This document shows, in pieces, positions 1-6,427 of a DNA stretch of 14,165 nt. The DNA is from Mariprofundaceae bacterium (GTDB taxonomy: Bacteria; Pseudomonadota; Zetaproteobacteria; Mariprofundales; Mariprofundaceae), in contig JALVTX010000005.1 in the NCBI GenBank assembly GCA_027035825.1, positions 1 to 14,165 of the forward strand, read 5' to 3'. The notes under the pieces were generated by a model. That model saw only the letters and a list, made by a program, of their open reading frames with translations, was not told the origin of the DNA and searched no databases. Both the position numbers and the translations under genes were made by a program. Numbering within the stretch: the first letter of the stretch is position 1; each line of letters begins with the position of its first letter.

Positions 1-68
1 ACGGCATCCAGGCCCCGCAGCACCTTGATGCTGTCGGCCCCGTATTTCTGCTCCGCCTGTGCACTCAT
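1..68 (-). CDS. gyrB: DNA gyrase subunit B, N-terminal 22 codons only (partial)
   Basis: Only the start of the gene lies in the window; it continues beyond base 1. The visible peptide begins MSAQAEQKYGADSIKVLRGL and continues DA. This matches the GyrB N-terminus, where the SIKVLxGLDAV segment precedes the RKRPGMYIG ATPase region. GyrB is the ATPase subunit of the type II topoisomerase that introduces negative supercoils. The ATG (68-66) overlaps the recF stop as ATGA, so the two genes are translationally coupled. A strong Shine-Dalgarno, GGAGG at 80-76, lies 7 nt upstream inside recF, which fixes the start. Being downstream of recF in the dnaN-recF-gyrB series is the standard arrangement. Confidence 0.95.
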   Translation of the reverse strand, partial: MSAQAEQKYGADSIKVLRGLDA

Positions 69-1168
69 GCCGCTTCCTCCACGCCAGCCCGCGCTGGTTG
101 TTCTTGCTCGCCCGCGTCCAGGGCGAAGGTGTGGACAGGCCAGTTCCCGGGCAGGATCGCGCCCGTCGGCGCGGTCATCAACACCTGTCCCTCATGCCTG
201 GCCAACCGCGCCAACAGCGCCCGCCGCCGGGACGGATCCAGCGCTTCCATGCAATCGTCCAGCAGGAGCACCGGCACCAGTCCACGATGCTGCCCGCGAA
301 CCGCGCATTCCGCCAGCCTCACCGCCGCCGCGGCCAGCTTCTGCTGCCCGCGCGAGCCACAGGCGCGGATGTCCCGCGGGCCTTGCGGCATCTCCACGCG
401 GTCGCAATGCGGCCCCATGCGCAGCGGGCCGCCCCGGGCCTCGCGCCGCTGCCTAGCCAGCCGCGCCGCGAACGCCTCCGCCTCCATCGGCGCGGTGCGC
501 CGGATACGCACCCGCAGACCGCTCCCGGTCAACTCCGTCTCCTCGGCCAGCGCCGCGTTGAGCGCGGCCATCACCTCGTCGCGGGCGCGCATCACCGCCA
601 CGCCGTGCGCCGCCATCTGCTGCTCCCAGACCTCGATCTCGGCCTCGCTTGCCCGCCGCCGGAGCAGACGCCCCCGCTGCATCAGGCAACGAAGATAGGC
701 CCGGTAGCGCGGCGCCACCTCCGGCCGGCAATACAGCGTCATCCGGTCCAGCCAGCGCCGGCGCTCGGCCGGCGCGCCGTCCACCAGCCGCGCGCCCTGC
801 GGCGATTCGACCAGCACCGGCAATGTCTCGGCCAGTTCCATGCGCTGCGTCAGCCTGCGCCCCTGCAGGAACACCTCGGTTCCGCGGCCGCCGCCCGTGA
901 CCCGCACATGCAGCGGGCCATAGCGCCGCCAAGTTCCGGATATCCTGAATCCGTCGCTCTCCCAGCGCGCCAGCGCCGGGTCGCGCGCCTGCCGGAACGA
1001 TCGGCCATGTCCCATCAAGTGCACGGCCTCCAGCAGGCTGGTCTTGCCGCTGCCGTTGGCGCCGGTGACCAAGTTCATCCCCGGCTCGCAGCGCCACCGC
1101 ACGCGGCGATGGCAGCGCAAATCCGTCGCTTCCAGGTCGCGCAGCTGGAGGATGGCGGCGTCGCTCAC
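65..1168 (-). CDS. recF: DNA replication and repair protein RecF
   Basis: 367 residues, normal for RecF (E. coli 357). RecF is an SMC-like ATPase that works with RecO and RecR to load RecA at single-strand gaps. Visible motifs are Walker A GANGSGKT (residues 36-43) followed by LLEAVHLMGHGRSFR, the ABC signature SRGQQK (272-277), Walker B LLLDD (301-305) and the D-loop EALD. The start is GTG at 1168-1166; it gives the expected short N-terminus (ILQLRDLEATDL) before Walker A. No clear Shine-Dalgarno precedes it, and the dnaN stop is only 20 bp upstream, so translation probably depends on dnaN. The usual GPHRxD segment reads GPHCDRVEM here, a mild departure. The 3' end overlaps gyrB by 4 bp. Confidence 0.95.
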   Translation of the reverse strand: MSDAAILQLRDLEATDLRCHRRVRWRCEPGMNLVTGANGSGKTSLLEAVHLMGHGRSFRQARDPALARWESDGFRISGTWRRYGPLHVRVTGGGRGTEVFLQGRRLTQRMELAETLPVLVESPQGARLVDGAPAERRRWLDRMTLYCRPEVAPRYRAYLRCLMQRGRLLRRRASEAEIEVWEQQMAAHGVAVMRARDEVMAALNAALAEETELTGSGLRVRIRRTAPMEAEAFAARLARQRREARGGPLRMGPHCDRVEMPQGPRDIRACGSRGQQKLAAAAVRLAECAVRGQHRGLVPVLLLDDCMEALDPSRRRALLARLARHEGQVLMTAPTGAILPGNWPVHTFALDAGEQEQPARAGVEEAA

Positions 1169-1188
1169 CGGCGGGCCGGGATCAGGAC

Positions 1189-2289
1189 TCAGATGCGCAT
1201 CGGCATGATGACGAACTGCGCCGCGGCATCCTCGCTTTCGTCCAGCAGCACCGGCGACAGCCCGTCACGGAAATGGATGCGCACCGCATCGCCCTTCATC
1301 ACGCCCAGCACGTCGCGGATGTAGCGGGCATTGAAACCGATCTCGGTCTCCGGCCCGGCATAGTCCAGCTCCAACGACTCCTCGGCCTGCTCCTGGTCGG
1401 TGTTGTGAGCCGAAACCACCATCTCGCCGGGGCGCAGCAGCAGCCGCACGTCGTGCGTAAACTCGTTGGCCACGATCATGATGCGACGCAGGATCTGATC
1501 CAGCTCCGCGCGGCTGGCCGTCGCCAGTTCCGGGTTGTTCACCGGAATCACGTCCGCGTAGTTGGGGAAGCGGGCGTCAATCAGCTTGGACACCAGCGTG
1601 CAGCCGCCGGCGTTCAGGCCGATCTGCCGCTCGCCGATGCGCAGTTCCACCTGCCCCGGCTCGTCCTCGCACAGCTTGCGAATCTCCACCACCGCCTTGC
1701 GCGGCACGATGCTCTGGCAGGTCTCGACCGGCTGCCCCAGGTTCCGGCGCATCAGGGCCAGACGGTGGCCATCCGTCGCCACCAGGTTCAACCGCCCATC
1801 GCCGTCCAGTTCGAACAATGTTCCGGTCAAGTACTTGCGCGTTTCGTCCGTGGACATGGCGAAGCTGGTGGAGGCGATCATCGCCGCCAGATCCGCGCCG
1901 TCCAGCCGGACGGCCACGCCGCCGGATTCTTCCTGCACGTCGGGAAAATCGTCCGGCGCCATGGTCGCCAGCTTGAAGCGGGAGCGGCCGCTGGCGATGC
2001 GCAGGAATCCGTCTTCCGTCTTCAGCTCCACGTCGGCGTCGGCGTCCAGCTCCTTGAGCACGTCGAAGAGCTTGCGCGCGGCCACGGTGGTGCCGCCCGC
2101 TTCCTGCACCGAGGCGTCCACGCGCGCCCGGATGCCGACCTCCAGGTCGGTGGCGCTTGCCGTCAGGTCGTCATCGGATGCGCGAAGCAGGATGTTGGAC
2201 AGGATGGGCACCGTGTGCCTTCGCTCGACCACGTTCTGGCAGCGCTGCACGGCGCCGAGAATGTTGTTGCGGGAAACCGTGATGTGCAT
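1189..2289 (-). CDS. dnaN: DNA polymerase III subunit beta (sliding clamp)
   Basis: 366 residues, identical in length to the E. coli beta clamp. It begins MHITVSRNNILGAVQRCQNV and ends QFVIMPMRI, matching the family's conserved C-terminus (VMPMRL in E. coli). The protein forms a dimeric ring of three repeated domains per monomer and tethers polymerase III and many repair proteins to DNA. SNILLRASDD, KLFDVLKELD and IDARFPNYADVIP are recognisable clamp segments. The ATG at 2289-2287 is preceded 5 nt upstream by AGGAGA (2300-2295), which settles the start. The gene has its own likely promoter in the upstream gap, and recF follows after 20 bp. Confidence 0.98.
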   Translation of the reverse strand: MHITVSRNNILGAVQRCQNVVERRHTVPILSNILLRASDDDLTASATDLEVGIRARVDASVQEAGGTTVAARKLFDVLKELDADADVELKTEDGFLRIASGRSRFKLATMAPDDFPDVQEESGGVAVRLDGADLAAMIASTSFAMSTDETRKYLTGTLFELDGDGRLNLVATDGHRLALMRRNLGQPVETCQSIVPRKAVVEIRKLCEDEPGQVELRIGERQIGLNAGGCTLVSKLIDARFPNYADVIPVNNPELATASRAELDQILRRIMIVANEFTHDVRLLLRPGEMVVSAHNTDQEQAEESLELDYAGPETEIGFNARYIRDVLGVMKGDAVRIHFRDGLSPVLLDESEDAAAQFVIMPMRI

Positions 2290-2294
2290 GTTGC

Positions 2295-2300
2295 TCTCCT
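2295..2300 (-). promoter_or_regulatory. dnaN ribosome binding site
   Basis: AGGAGA on the minus strand, 5 nt upstream of the dnaN ATG. This is the clearest Shine-Dalgarno of the minus-strand operon. Confidence 0.75.
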
Positions 2301-2315
2301 GTTTTGGTCAGGCCG

Positions 2316-2343
2316 TTTATATCAAAAATCCAGCAGTCGTCAT
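2316..2343 (-). promoter_or_regulatory. Probable dnaN promoter (extended -10)
   Basis: On the minus strand, TATAAA (2321-2316) is preceded by TGA, giving an extended -10 of the form TGnTATAAA. A -35-like ATGACG (2343-2338; 4 of 6 consensus positions) lies 16 bp upstream. The predicted transcript would start near 2309, leaving a leader of about 20 nt before dnaN. The same stretch is the most AT-rich part of the dnaN-dnaA gap and could double as the unwinding element of the candidate origin. Read by eye only. Confidence 0.5.
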
Positions 2344-2549
2344 AGGCTTTGTGGAAGCTGTGGACATCTCGGGAATGGCCTTGTCCGACGGCATCTTGCG
2401 CGCCCTTGTCCTGTGGATGGAACGGTGAATCCGGGTGGATGGTTTCTGGCCCGCGGGCATGCCATGGATGCGCGCCGGATGAAAAGCGGCTTGTTCCCAA
2501 TCCATCCACAGGCTCTCCGGGGCTTTTCACTGGACTTGTGCACAGGCCT

Positions 2550-3851
2550 TCAGCCGCGGATGAGCTTGGCCAGCCGGTTCATCTCCTCGCGGAAGGCCTC
2601 GTCCTCGTCCATCTTCGCCTCGATCTTGCGCGCCGCGTAGAGCACCGTGGTGTGATCGCGGCCGCCGAAATGCTCGCCGATCTCGGGCAATGAGCGCGAG
2701 GTCAGCGCCTTGCTGAAATACATCGCCACCTGGCGGGGAAAGGCGATGTTGCGGCTGCGTTTCTTGGAGCGCATGTCCTGCACGCGGATGTTGTAGTAGT
2801 TGGCGACGTGCTTCTGGATGTCGTCAATGGTGACGGCCTTCACTTCCTCGTGCAGCAGGTCGCGCAGCACGCGGCGGGCGAAATCCATGTCGATGGCGCG
2901 GCCGGTGAGCGTGGCATGCGCGGTGAGCCGCGTCAGCGCCCCTTCCAGTTCGCGCACGTTGCTGGTGATGCGGGTGGCGAGCATCGTCGTCACCTCGTCC
3001 GGCAGCTTCACGCCGGCCAGCTCCGCCTTGCTCTTGAGGATGGCCTGCCGCGTCTCCAGCGAGGGAGGCTGGATGTCCGCCACCAGGCCGCAGCCGAAGC
3101 GCGACTTCAGGCGCTCCTGCAAGTGATCCATCTCGCGCGGCGGCTTGTCCGAGGTCAGGATGATCTGCTTGCGGGCTTCGTAGAGCGCGTTGAAGGTGTG
3201 GAAGAACTCCTCCTGCGTGCTGGCCTTGCCGGCGATGAACTGCACGTCGTCAATGATGAGCACGTCCACCTTGCGGTAGCGGTCTCGGAACTGCTCGGTG
3301 GCGCCGCCGCGGATGGCCTGGATGAGCTCGTTGGTGAAGCGTTCGCTGGTGCGGTAGGCGATGGAGAAGTCGTTGCGCTGAATCAGTTCGTTGGCCACGG
3401 CGTTGATGAGGTGGGTCTTGCCCAGGCCCACGCCGCCGTAGATGTAAAGCGGGTTGTAGATCTCGCCCGGCTGCTCGGCGACGGCGCGGCAGGCAGCGTG
3501 GGCGAACTCGTTGCTGGGGCCGACGACGAAGTTGGCGAAGGTAAAGCGGGATTCGATGAAGCCGTCCACCTTCGGGTGAGTTGGCGTTTCGGCATCCTGT
3601 TTCGGCGCTTCCTGCATGATGGAGGCGTCCACGCGGAAATCCACCTCCACGTCGGGGCCGAAATGCTCCCGCGCGAGCTGCCGGATGGTTTCGCCGTAGT
3701 GATCCTTCAGGTTGTCGAGAAAGAAACGGCTGGGCACGTGCAGCGCCAGCGTGCCGTCCTCGATGGTGGCGTGAATCGGCCGGATCCAGGCATCGAAGCG
3801 CGCCGCCGGCACGTCCTCCGCCAGCGCGTTCAGGATCACCTGCCAGTCCAT
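2550..3851 (-). CDS. dnaA: Chromosomal replication initiator protein DnaA
   Basis: 433 residues from the chosen start, a little shorter than E. coli DnaA (467) because the linker domain II is short. Domain I begins MDWQVILNALAED and contains WIRP. AAA+ domain III has Walker A GGVGLGKT (139-146), Walker B VLIIDDVQF (197-205) and the sensor 2 region SNVRELEGAL (297-306). Domain IV carries a basic helix-turn-helix near 371-390 and the DnaA signature GRDHTTVLYA (407-416) that reads the DnaA box. The reading frame is open up to 3983, but homology starts at the ATG at 3851, or possibly at one 21 bp upstream (3872-3870). Neither has a strong Shine-Dalgarno. The gene is divergent from rpmH. Confidence 0.97.
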   Translation of the reverse strand: MDWQVILNALAEDVPAARFDAWIRPIHATIEDGTLALHVPSRFFLDNLKDHYGETIRQLAREHFGPDVEVDFRVDASIMQEAPKQDAETPTHPKVDGFIESRFTFANFVVGPSNEFAHAACRAVAEQPGEIYNPLYIYGGVGLGKTHLINAVANELIQRNDFSIAYRTSERFTNELIQAIRGGATEQFRDRYRKVDVLIIDDVQFIAGKASTQEEFFHTFNALYEARKQIILTSDKPPREMDHLQERLKSRFGCGLVADIQPPSLETRQAILKSKAELAGVKLPDEVTTMLATRITSNVRELEGALTRLTAHATLTGRAIDMDFARRVLRDLLHEEVKAVTIDDIQKHVANYYNIRVQDMRSKKRSRNIAFPRQVAMYFSKALTSRSLPEIGEHFGGRDHTTVLYAARKIEAKMDEDEAFREEMNRLAKLIRG

Positions 3852-3879
3852 CTTTCCGGAAGCCTCGCCCATGCCGTCA

Positions 3880-3908
3880 ATGCTAGGGGCGCAAGGCGCA
3901 AAGGTCAC
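3880..3908 (-). promoter_or_regulatory. Possible dnaA promoter
   Basis: On the minus strand, GTGACC (3908-3903) and TAGCAT (3885-3880) are separated by 17 bp; each matches its consensus hexamer at 4 positions or fewer. A start about 7 nt downstream of the -10 would fall at or next to the ATG at 3872, so the dnaA message could be nearly leaderless or have a leader of about 20 nt for the ATG at 3851. No DnaA box is evident here for autoregulation. Confidence 0.3.
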
Positions 3909-3955
3909 CCGTCGGGATGAAAGGCCAGCCAAGGCCTTCAAAGCGCTGGCATTTC

Positions 3956-3983
3956 TTGACACCGTGGCCGGGTTTCCTACCAT
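3956..3983 (+). promoter_or_regulatory. Probable rpmH operon promoter
   Basis: A perfect -35 TTGACA (3956-3961) and a -10 TACCAT (3978-3983, 4 of 6) are separated by 16 bp. The predicted start near 3990 leaves about 25 nt of leader before rpmH. This is the best sigma-70-type match in the dnaA-rpmH gap and fits the heavy expression expected of a ribosomal protein gene. Confidence 0.6.
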
Positions 3984-4001
3984 TCGCAGCCCTTTTCAGC
4001 C

Positions 4002-4008
4002 AAGGAGA
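4002..4008 (+). promoter_or_regulatory. rpmH ribosome binding site
   Basis: AAGGAGA, 5 nt upstream of the rpmH ATG; close to the ideal anti-16S complement. Confidence 0.8.
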
Positions 4009-4013
4009 CGAAC

Positions 4014-4148
4014 ATGAGCTTCACATTCAAACCCAGCCGGATTCGCCGCGCCCGCACCCACGGGTTCCGCGCCCGCATGGCCACCCGTTCCGGTCGCGCC
4101 GTCATCAACCGCCGCCGGGCCAAGGGGCGCAAGCGCCTGAGCGCCTGA
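4014..4148 (+). CDS. rpmH: 50S ribosomal protein bL34
   Basis: 44 residues, the normal size for bL34. It begins MSFTFKPSRIRRARTHGFRA and continues RMATRSGRAVINRRRAKGRKRLSA. The conserved HGFRARM and RRAKGRxRL blocks are intact and the protein is extremely basic, as expected for a small rRNA-binding protein of the large subunit. ATG with a near-perfect Shine-Dalgarno 5 nt upstream. It is the first gene of the rpmH-rnpA-yidD-yidC-mnmE operon, divergent from dnaA. Its TGA stop (4146-4148) is in the same frame as rnpA, and no other stop separates the two reading frames. Confidence 0.98.
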   Translation: MSFTFKPSRIRRARTHGFRARMATRSGRAVINRRRAKGRKRLSA

Positions 4149-4157
4149 GTCGGACGC

Positions 4158-4532
4158 CTGAACCAGGGTCGGAAGCGCCGTTTTCCTCCGCATTGCCGAC
4201 TACGCCGGAAAGCGGATTTCGCGGCCTTGCGCCGCGGGCGCAGGCTGACGGCGGGGCATCTGCGCCTGATCTATCGTCCGAACGGTCTCTCCCATGCGCG
4301 ACTGGGATTGGCCGTCTCGCGCAAGTACGGCTCGGCCGTGCGCCGCAATCGCCTGAAACGCCAGCTTCGCGAAGCGTTTCGCGTGCATGAGATTCGCGAT
4401 GTCGGCGTGGACGTGCTGGCGATTCCGTTGGCCGACTGGAAGCGGATGGAGCAACCCGCCGAGGACATGCGACGAGGCCTGGAGCGCATCATGAACGCCA
4501 TCACGAACGAACACCGGAAACGACGGGCATGA
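4158..4532 (+). CDS. rnpA: Ribonuclease P protein component, probable CUG start
   Basis: RnpA is the protein cofactor of the RNase P ribozyme, which matures tRNA 5' ends. The frame shows FPPHCRLRRKADFAAL, aligning with the family N-terminus (FPRxxRLxxxxDF), then RLGLAVSRK and the RNR signature RRNRLKRQLREAFR. Those N-terminal residues lie upstream of the first conventional alternative start (TTG, 4227-4229). Between the rpmH stop and that TTG, the only NTG codon in frame is CTG at 4158-4160, giving 124 residues (E. coli 119). There is no convincing Shine-Dalgarno; reinitiation after the rpmH stop, 9 nt upstream, is a possible mechanism. The 3' end overlaps yidD by ATGA (4529-4532). Gene identity is firm; the start is inferred. 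Confidence 0.9.
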   Translation: MNQGRKRRFPPHCRLRRKADFAALRRGRRLTAGHLRLIYRPNGLSHARLGLAVSRKYGSAVRRNRLKRQLREAFRVHEIRDVGVDVLAIPLADWKRMEQPAEDMRRGLERIMNAITNEHRKRRA

Positions 4533-4780
4533 AACGGCTGCTGATTGGCCTCGTTCGTCTCTACCAGTATCTGATTTCGCCGATGCTGCCGCCGCGCTGC
4601 ATCTATGAACCCACCTGTTCTTGCTACGCCGCCCAGGCCATCGAGACCCATGGCGTGGCCCGCGGCCTGTGGCTGGCCGTGAGGCGCCTGCTTCGGTGCC
4701 ATCCGTTCGCCCGCGGCGGCTTCGACCCGGTGCCCGAGCGCAAGCCGCATCCGGCGCACACATTCGAGGAGATTCGATAA
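4529..4780 (+). CDS. yidD: Membrane protein insertion efficiency factor YidD
   Basis: 83 residues (E. coli 85). It begins MKRLLIGLVRLYQYLISPML, the amphipathic N-terminal helix of the family. The cysteine-containing core CIYEPTCSCYAAQAI and the CHPFxxGGFDPVP block follow, both diagnostic for YidD. It is thought to be peripherally attached to the inner membrane near YidC and to assist insertion of membrane proteins. The ATG overlaps the rnpA stop (ATGA), and its TAA stop shares one base with the yidC ATG (TAATG), so all three are translationally coupled. Confidence 0.95.
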   Translation: MKRLLIGLVRLYQYLISPMLPPRCIYEPTCSCYAAQAIETHGVARGLWLAVRRLLRCHPFARGGFDPVPERKPHPAHTFEEIR

Positions 4781-6408
4781 TGGAACAACAACGCAACATG
4801 ATCCTGGCGTTCGTGCTGTCCATGGCCATTCTGGCCGGCTGGCAGTTCCTGTTTCCGACGCCCGAGGCCCCGGAAGCAAGCCAGACCGCGACGGCCGGAC
4901 AGGCCGCGAACCAGGAGGGGAGCAGCGCATCGCCGGGCCAGGATCATGCCGCGCCGCCCTCGCCGCCCAAGGGCGGTTCGCAGGCCACGACGCCGACCGT
5001 CGCGCAGGCCTCCGCGCCCGCGGGACGGCAACCCGCGCGCACCCTGGCCACGCTGGAGAACGGCGTGCTCAGGCTGACCGTGGATGCGCGCGGCGCGCTG
5101 ATCCGCGCCGTGGCGCTGAAATATCGCAAGGAGCTGGATCCCTCCGCGCCGTTCGTGGACATCCTGGGGCGCGACGGCAAGCAGGCGCTCTACGTCAACG
5201 CCGGGGTGGTGGGGCATCCGTTGCCGGAGTTCCGCGTCGTTTCCCGCAAGCGACAGGGGGACGAAACGGTGCTGACGCTGGCGGCGACGCTGGACGATGG
5301 CCGGGCCTGGACGCGCGAGATCCGGCTGAAGCAGGGCGCCTACGTGCTGGACGTGCGCGACCAGGTGGCGGGGAAGACGGCGCGCATGTATCGCCAGGTG
5401 GTCAGCGTCAACCCGAACCGGGAGAAATCCCGGATGTATCAGTACAAGGGGCCGATCGGGCTGTTTGACGACAAGCTCAAGGAAGTGTCGTTCGACGATC
5501 TCGATGAGCAAAGCCCGGTGCTGTATTCGTCCAGGGGTGGCTGGGTTGGCATCATGAACCGCTATTTCATCGCCGCCGTCATCGGCGATGCGAAGCGCAA
5601 GTACCAGTATTACTTCAAGGGCGCGACACAGGGCGGAGACTCCACCTACCAGGCCGGCGTGCTGGAATCGCCGGTTCGCGTCGGAGGCGGAAGCGCCGAG
5701 TTTGCTTCCCGCGTCTACATCGGCCCCAAGTCCACGCCGGTGATGGAAACCCTGCACGTGGGCCTGGAACGCTCGGTGGACTATGGCTGGTTCGCCTTCA
5801 TCGCCAAGCCGATGCACGACTTGCTGCTGTGGTTGCACCGGTTCATCCCCAACTATGGCTGGTGCATCATCGTGCTGGTGATTCTCATCAAGGCGCTGTT
5901 CTTCATTCCCACCAAGAAGTCGTACGAATCCATGGCCGCGATGCGCAAGCTGCAACCGGAGATGCAGCGCCTGCGCGAGCTCTATGGCGACGATCGTCAG
6001 CGGATGGGCCAGGAGATGATGGCCCTGTACAAGAAGCACAAGGTCAATCCGCTGGGCGGCTGCCTGCCCATCGTCATCCAGATTCCGGTGTTCTTCGCGC
6101 TGTACAAGACGCTGTTGGTGTCCATCGAGCTGCGGCATGCGCCGTTCGCCGGCTGGATTCACGATTTGTCGGCGATGGATCCGTATTACATCCTGCCGGT
6201 GCTGATGGGCGCCTCGATGATCGTGCAGCAGCAACTGAACCCGCCGCCGCCCGATCCGATGCAGGCGAAGATCATGAAGTTCCTGCCGGTAATTTTCACC
6301 TTCATGTTCCTGTTCTTCCCGTCGGGACTGGTGCTCTACTGGCTGGTGAACAACGTGCTGTCCATCGCCCAGCAGTGGTACGTGATGCGCCAGATGAAGG
6401 CCATCTGA
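4780..6408 (+). CDS. yidC: Membrane protein insertase YidC
   Basis: 542 residues (E. coli 548). An N-terminal membrane segment (about residues 7-25, NMILAFVLSMAILAGWQFLF) is followed by a Pro/Ala/Gln-rich linker, the large periplasmic beta domain to about residue 330, and the C-terminal Oxa1/YidC core with five membrane segments. Recognisable core motifs are KVNPLGGCLPIVIQIPVFFALY, WIHDLSAMDPYYILP and FPSGLVLYWLVNN. YidC inserts inner-membrane proteins alone or with SecYEG. The hydrophilic-groove position that is Arg366 in E. coli is Lys371 here, a substitution also found in other Gram-negative YidCs. There is no long basic C-terminal tail. ATG at 4780 with GAGGAG (4766-4771) 8 nt upstream; the longer open frame upstream overlaps yidD and is not used. 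Confidence 0.98.
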   Translation: MEQQRNMILAFVLSMAILAGWQFLFPTPEAPEASQTATAGQAANQEGSSASPGQDHAAPPSPPKGGSQATTPTVAQASAPAGRQPARTLATLENGVLRLTVDARGALIRAVALKYRKELDPSAPFVDILGRDGKQALYVNAGVVGHPLPEFRVVSRKRQGDETVLTLAATLDDGRAWTREIRLKQGAYVLDVRDQVAGKTARMYRQVVSVNPNREKSRMYQYKGPIGLFDDKLKEVSFDDLDEQSPVLYSSRGGWVGIMNRYFIAAVIGDAKRKYQYYFKGATQGGDSTYQAGVLESPVRVGGGSAEFASRVYIGPKSTPVMETLHVGLERSVDYGWFAFIAKPMHDLLLWLHRFIPNYGWCIIVLVILIKALFFIPTKKSYESMAAMRKLQPEMQRLRELYGDDRQRMGQEMMALYKKHKVNPLGGCLPIVIQIPVFFALYKTLLVSIELRHAPFAGWIHDLSAMDPYYILPVLMGASMIVQQQLNPPPPDPMQAKIMKFLPVIFTFMFLFFPSGLVLYWLVNNVLSIAQQWYVMRQMKAI

Positions 6409-6427
6409 TTCCGGTGATCGCGGATAC

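Larger units (their letters stand above)
2290..2549. other. oriC: Candidate replication origin (oriC) in the dnaN-dnaA gap
   Basis: This 260-bp gene-free stretch lies in the dnaA neighbourhood where gammaproteobacterial origins sit. It holds several 9-mers resembling the DnaA box TTATCCACA: CCATCCACA on the minus strand at 2412-2420 and again on the plus strand at 2502-2510, ATGTCCACA (minus, 2359-2367), GCTTCCACA (minus, 2350-2358), CCATCCACC (minus, 2434-2442) and TTGTGCACA (plus, 2536-2544). None is a perfect consensus box. An AT-rich run at 2314-2330 next to dnaN could be the unwinding element. A 10-bp palindrome, GCCCGCGGGC, lies at 2449-2458. Function is inferred from location and box clustering; a second origin element elsewhere is not excluded. 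Confidence 0.55.

Noticed and set aside
3852..3983. Upstream extension of dnaA to 3983 (477 residues)
   Set aside because: The added residues show no DnaA homology and run through the divergent promoter region; domain I begins at MDWQ.
3852..4013. Search for an origin in the dnaA-rpmH gap, as described for Pseudomonas
   Set aside because: No 9-mers close to TTATCCACA were seen; the gap is filled by the two promoters and leaders.
4227..4532. rnpA starting at TTG 4227 (101 residues)
   Set aside because: Conserved N-terminal residues (RLRRKADF) in the same frame would be left out; the CTG at 4158 restores a normal length.
5890..5892. Lys371 in YidC replacing the groove arginine (Arg366 in E. 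coli)
   Set aside because: Lysine at this position occurs in other Gram-negative YidCs, so it is not a sign of a defective or novel insertase.
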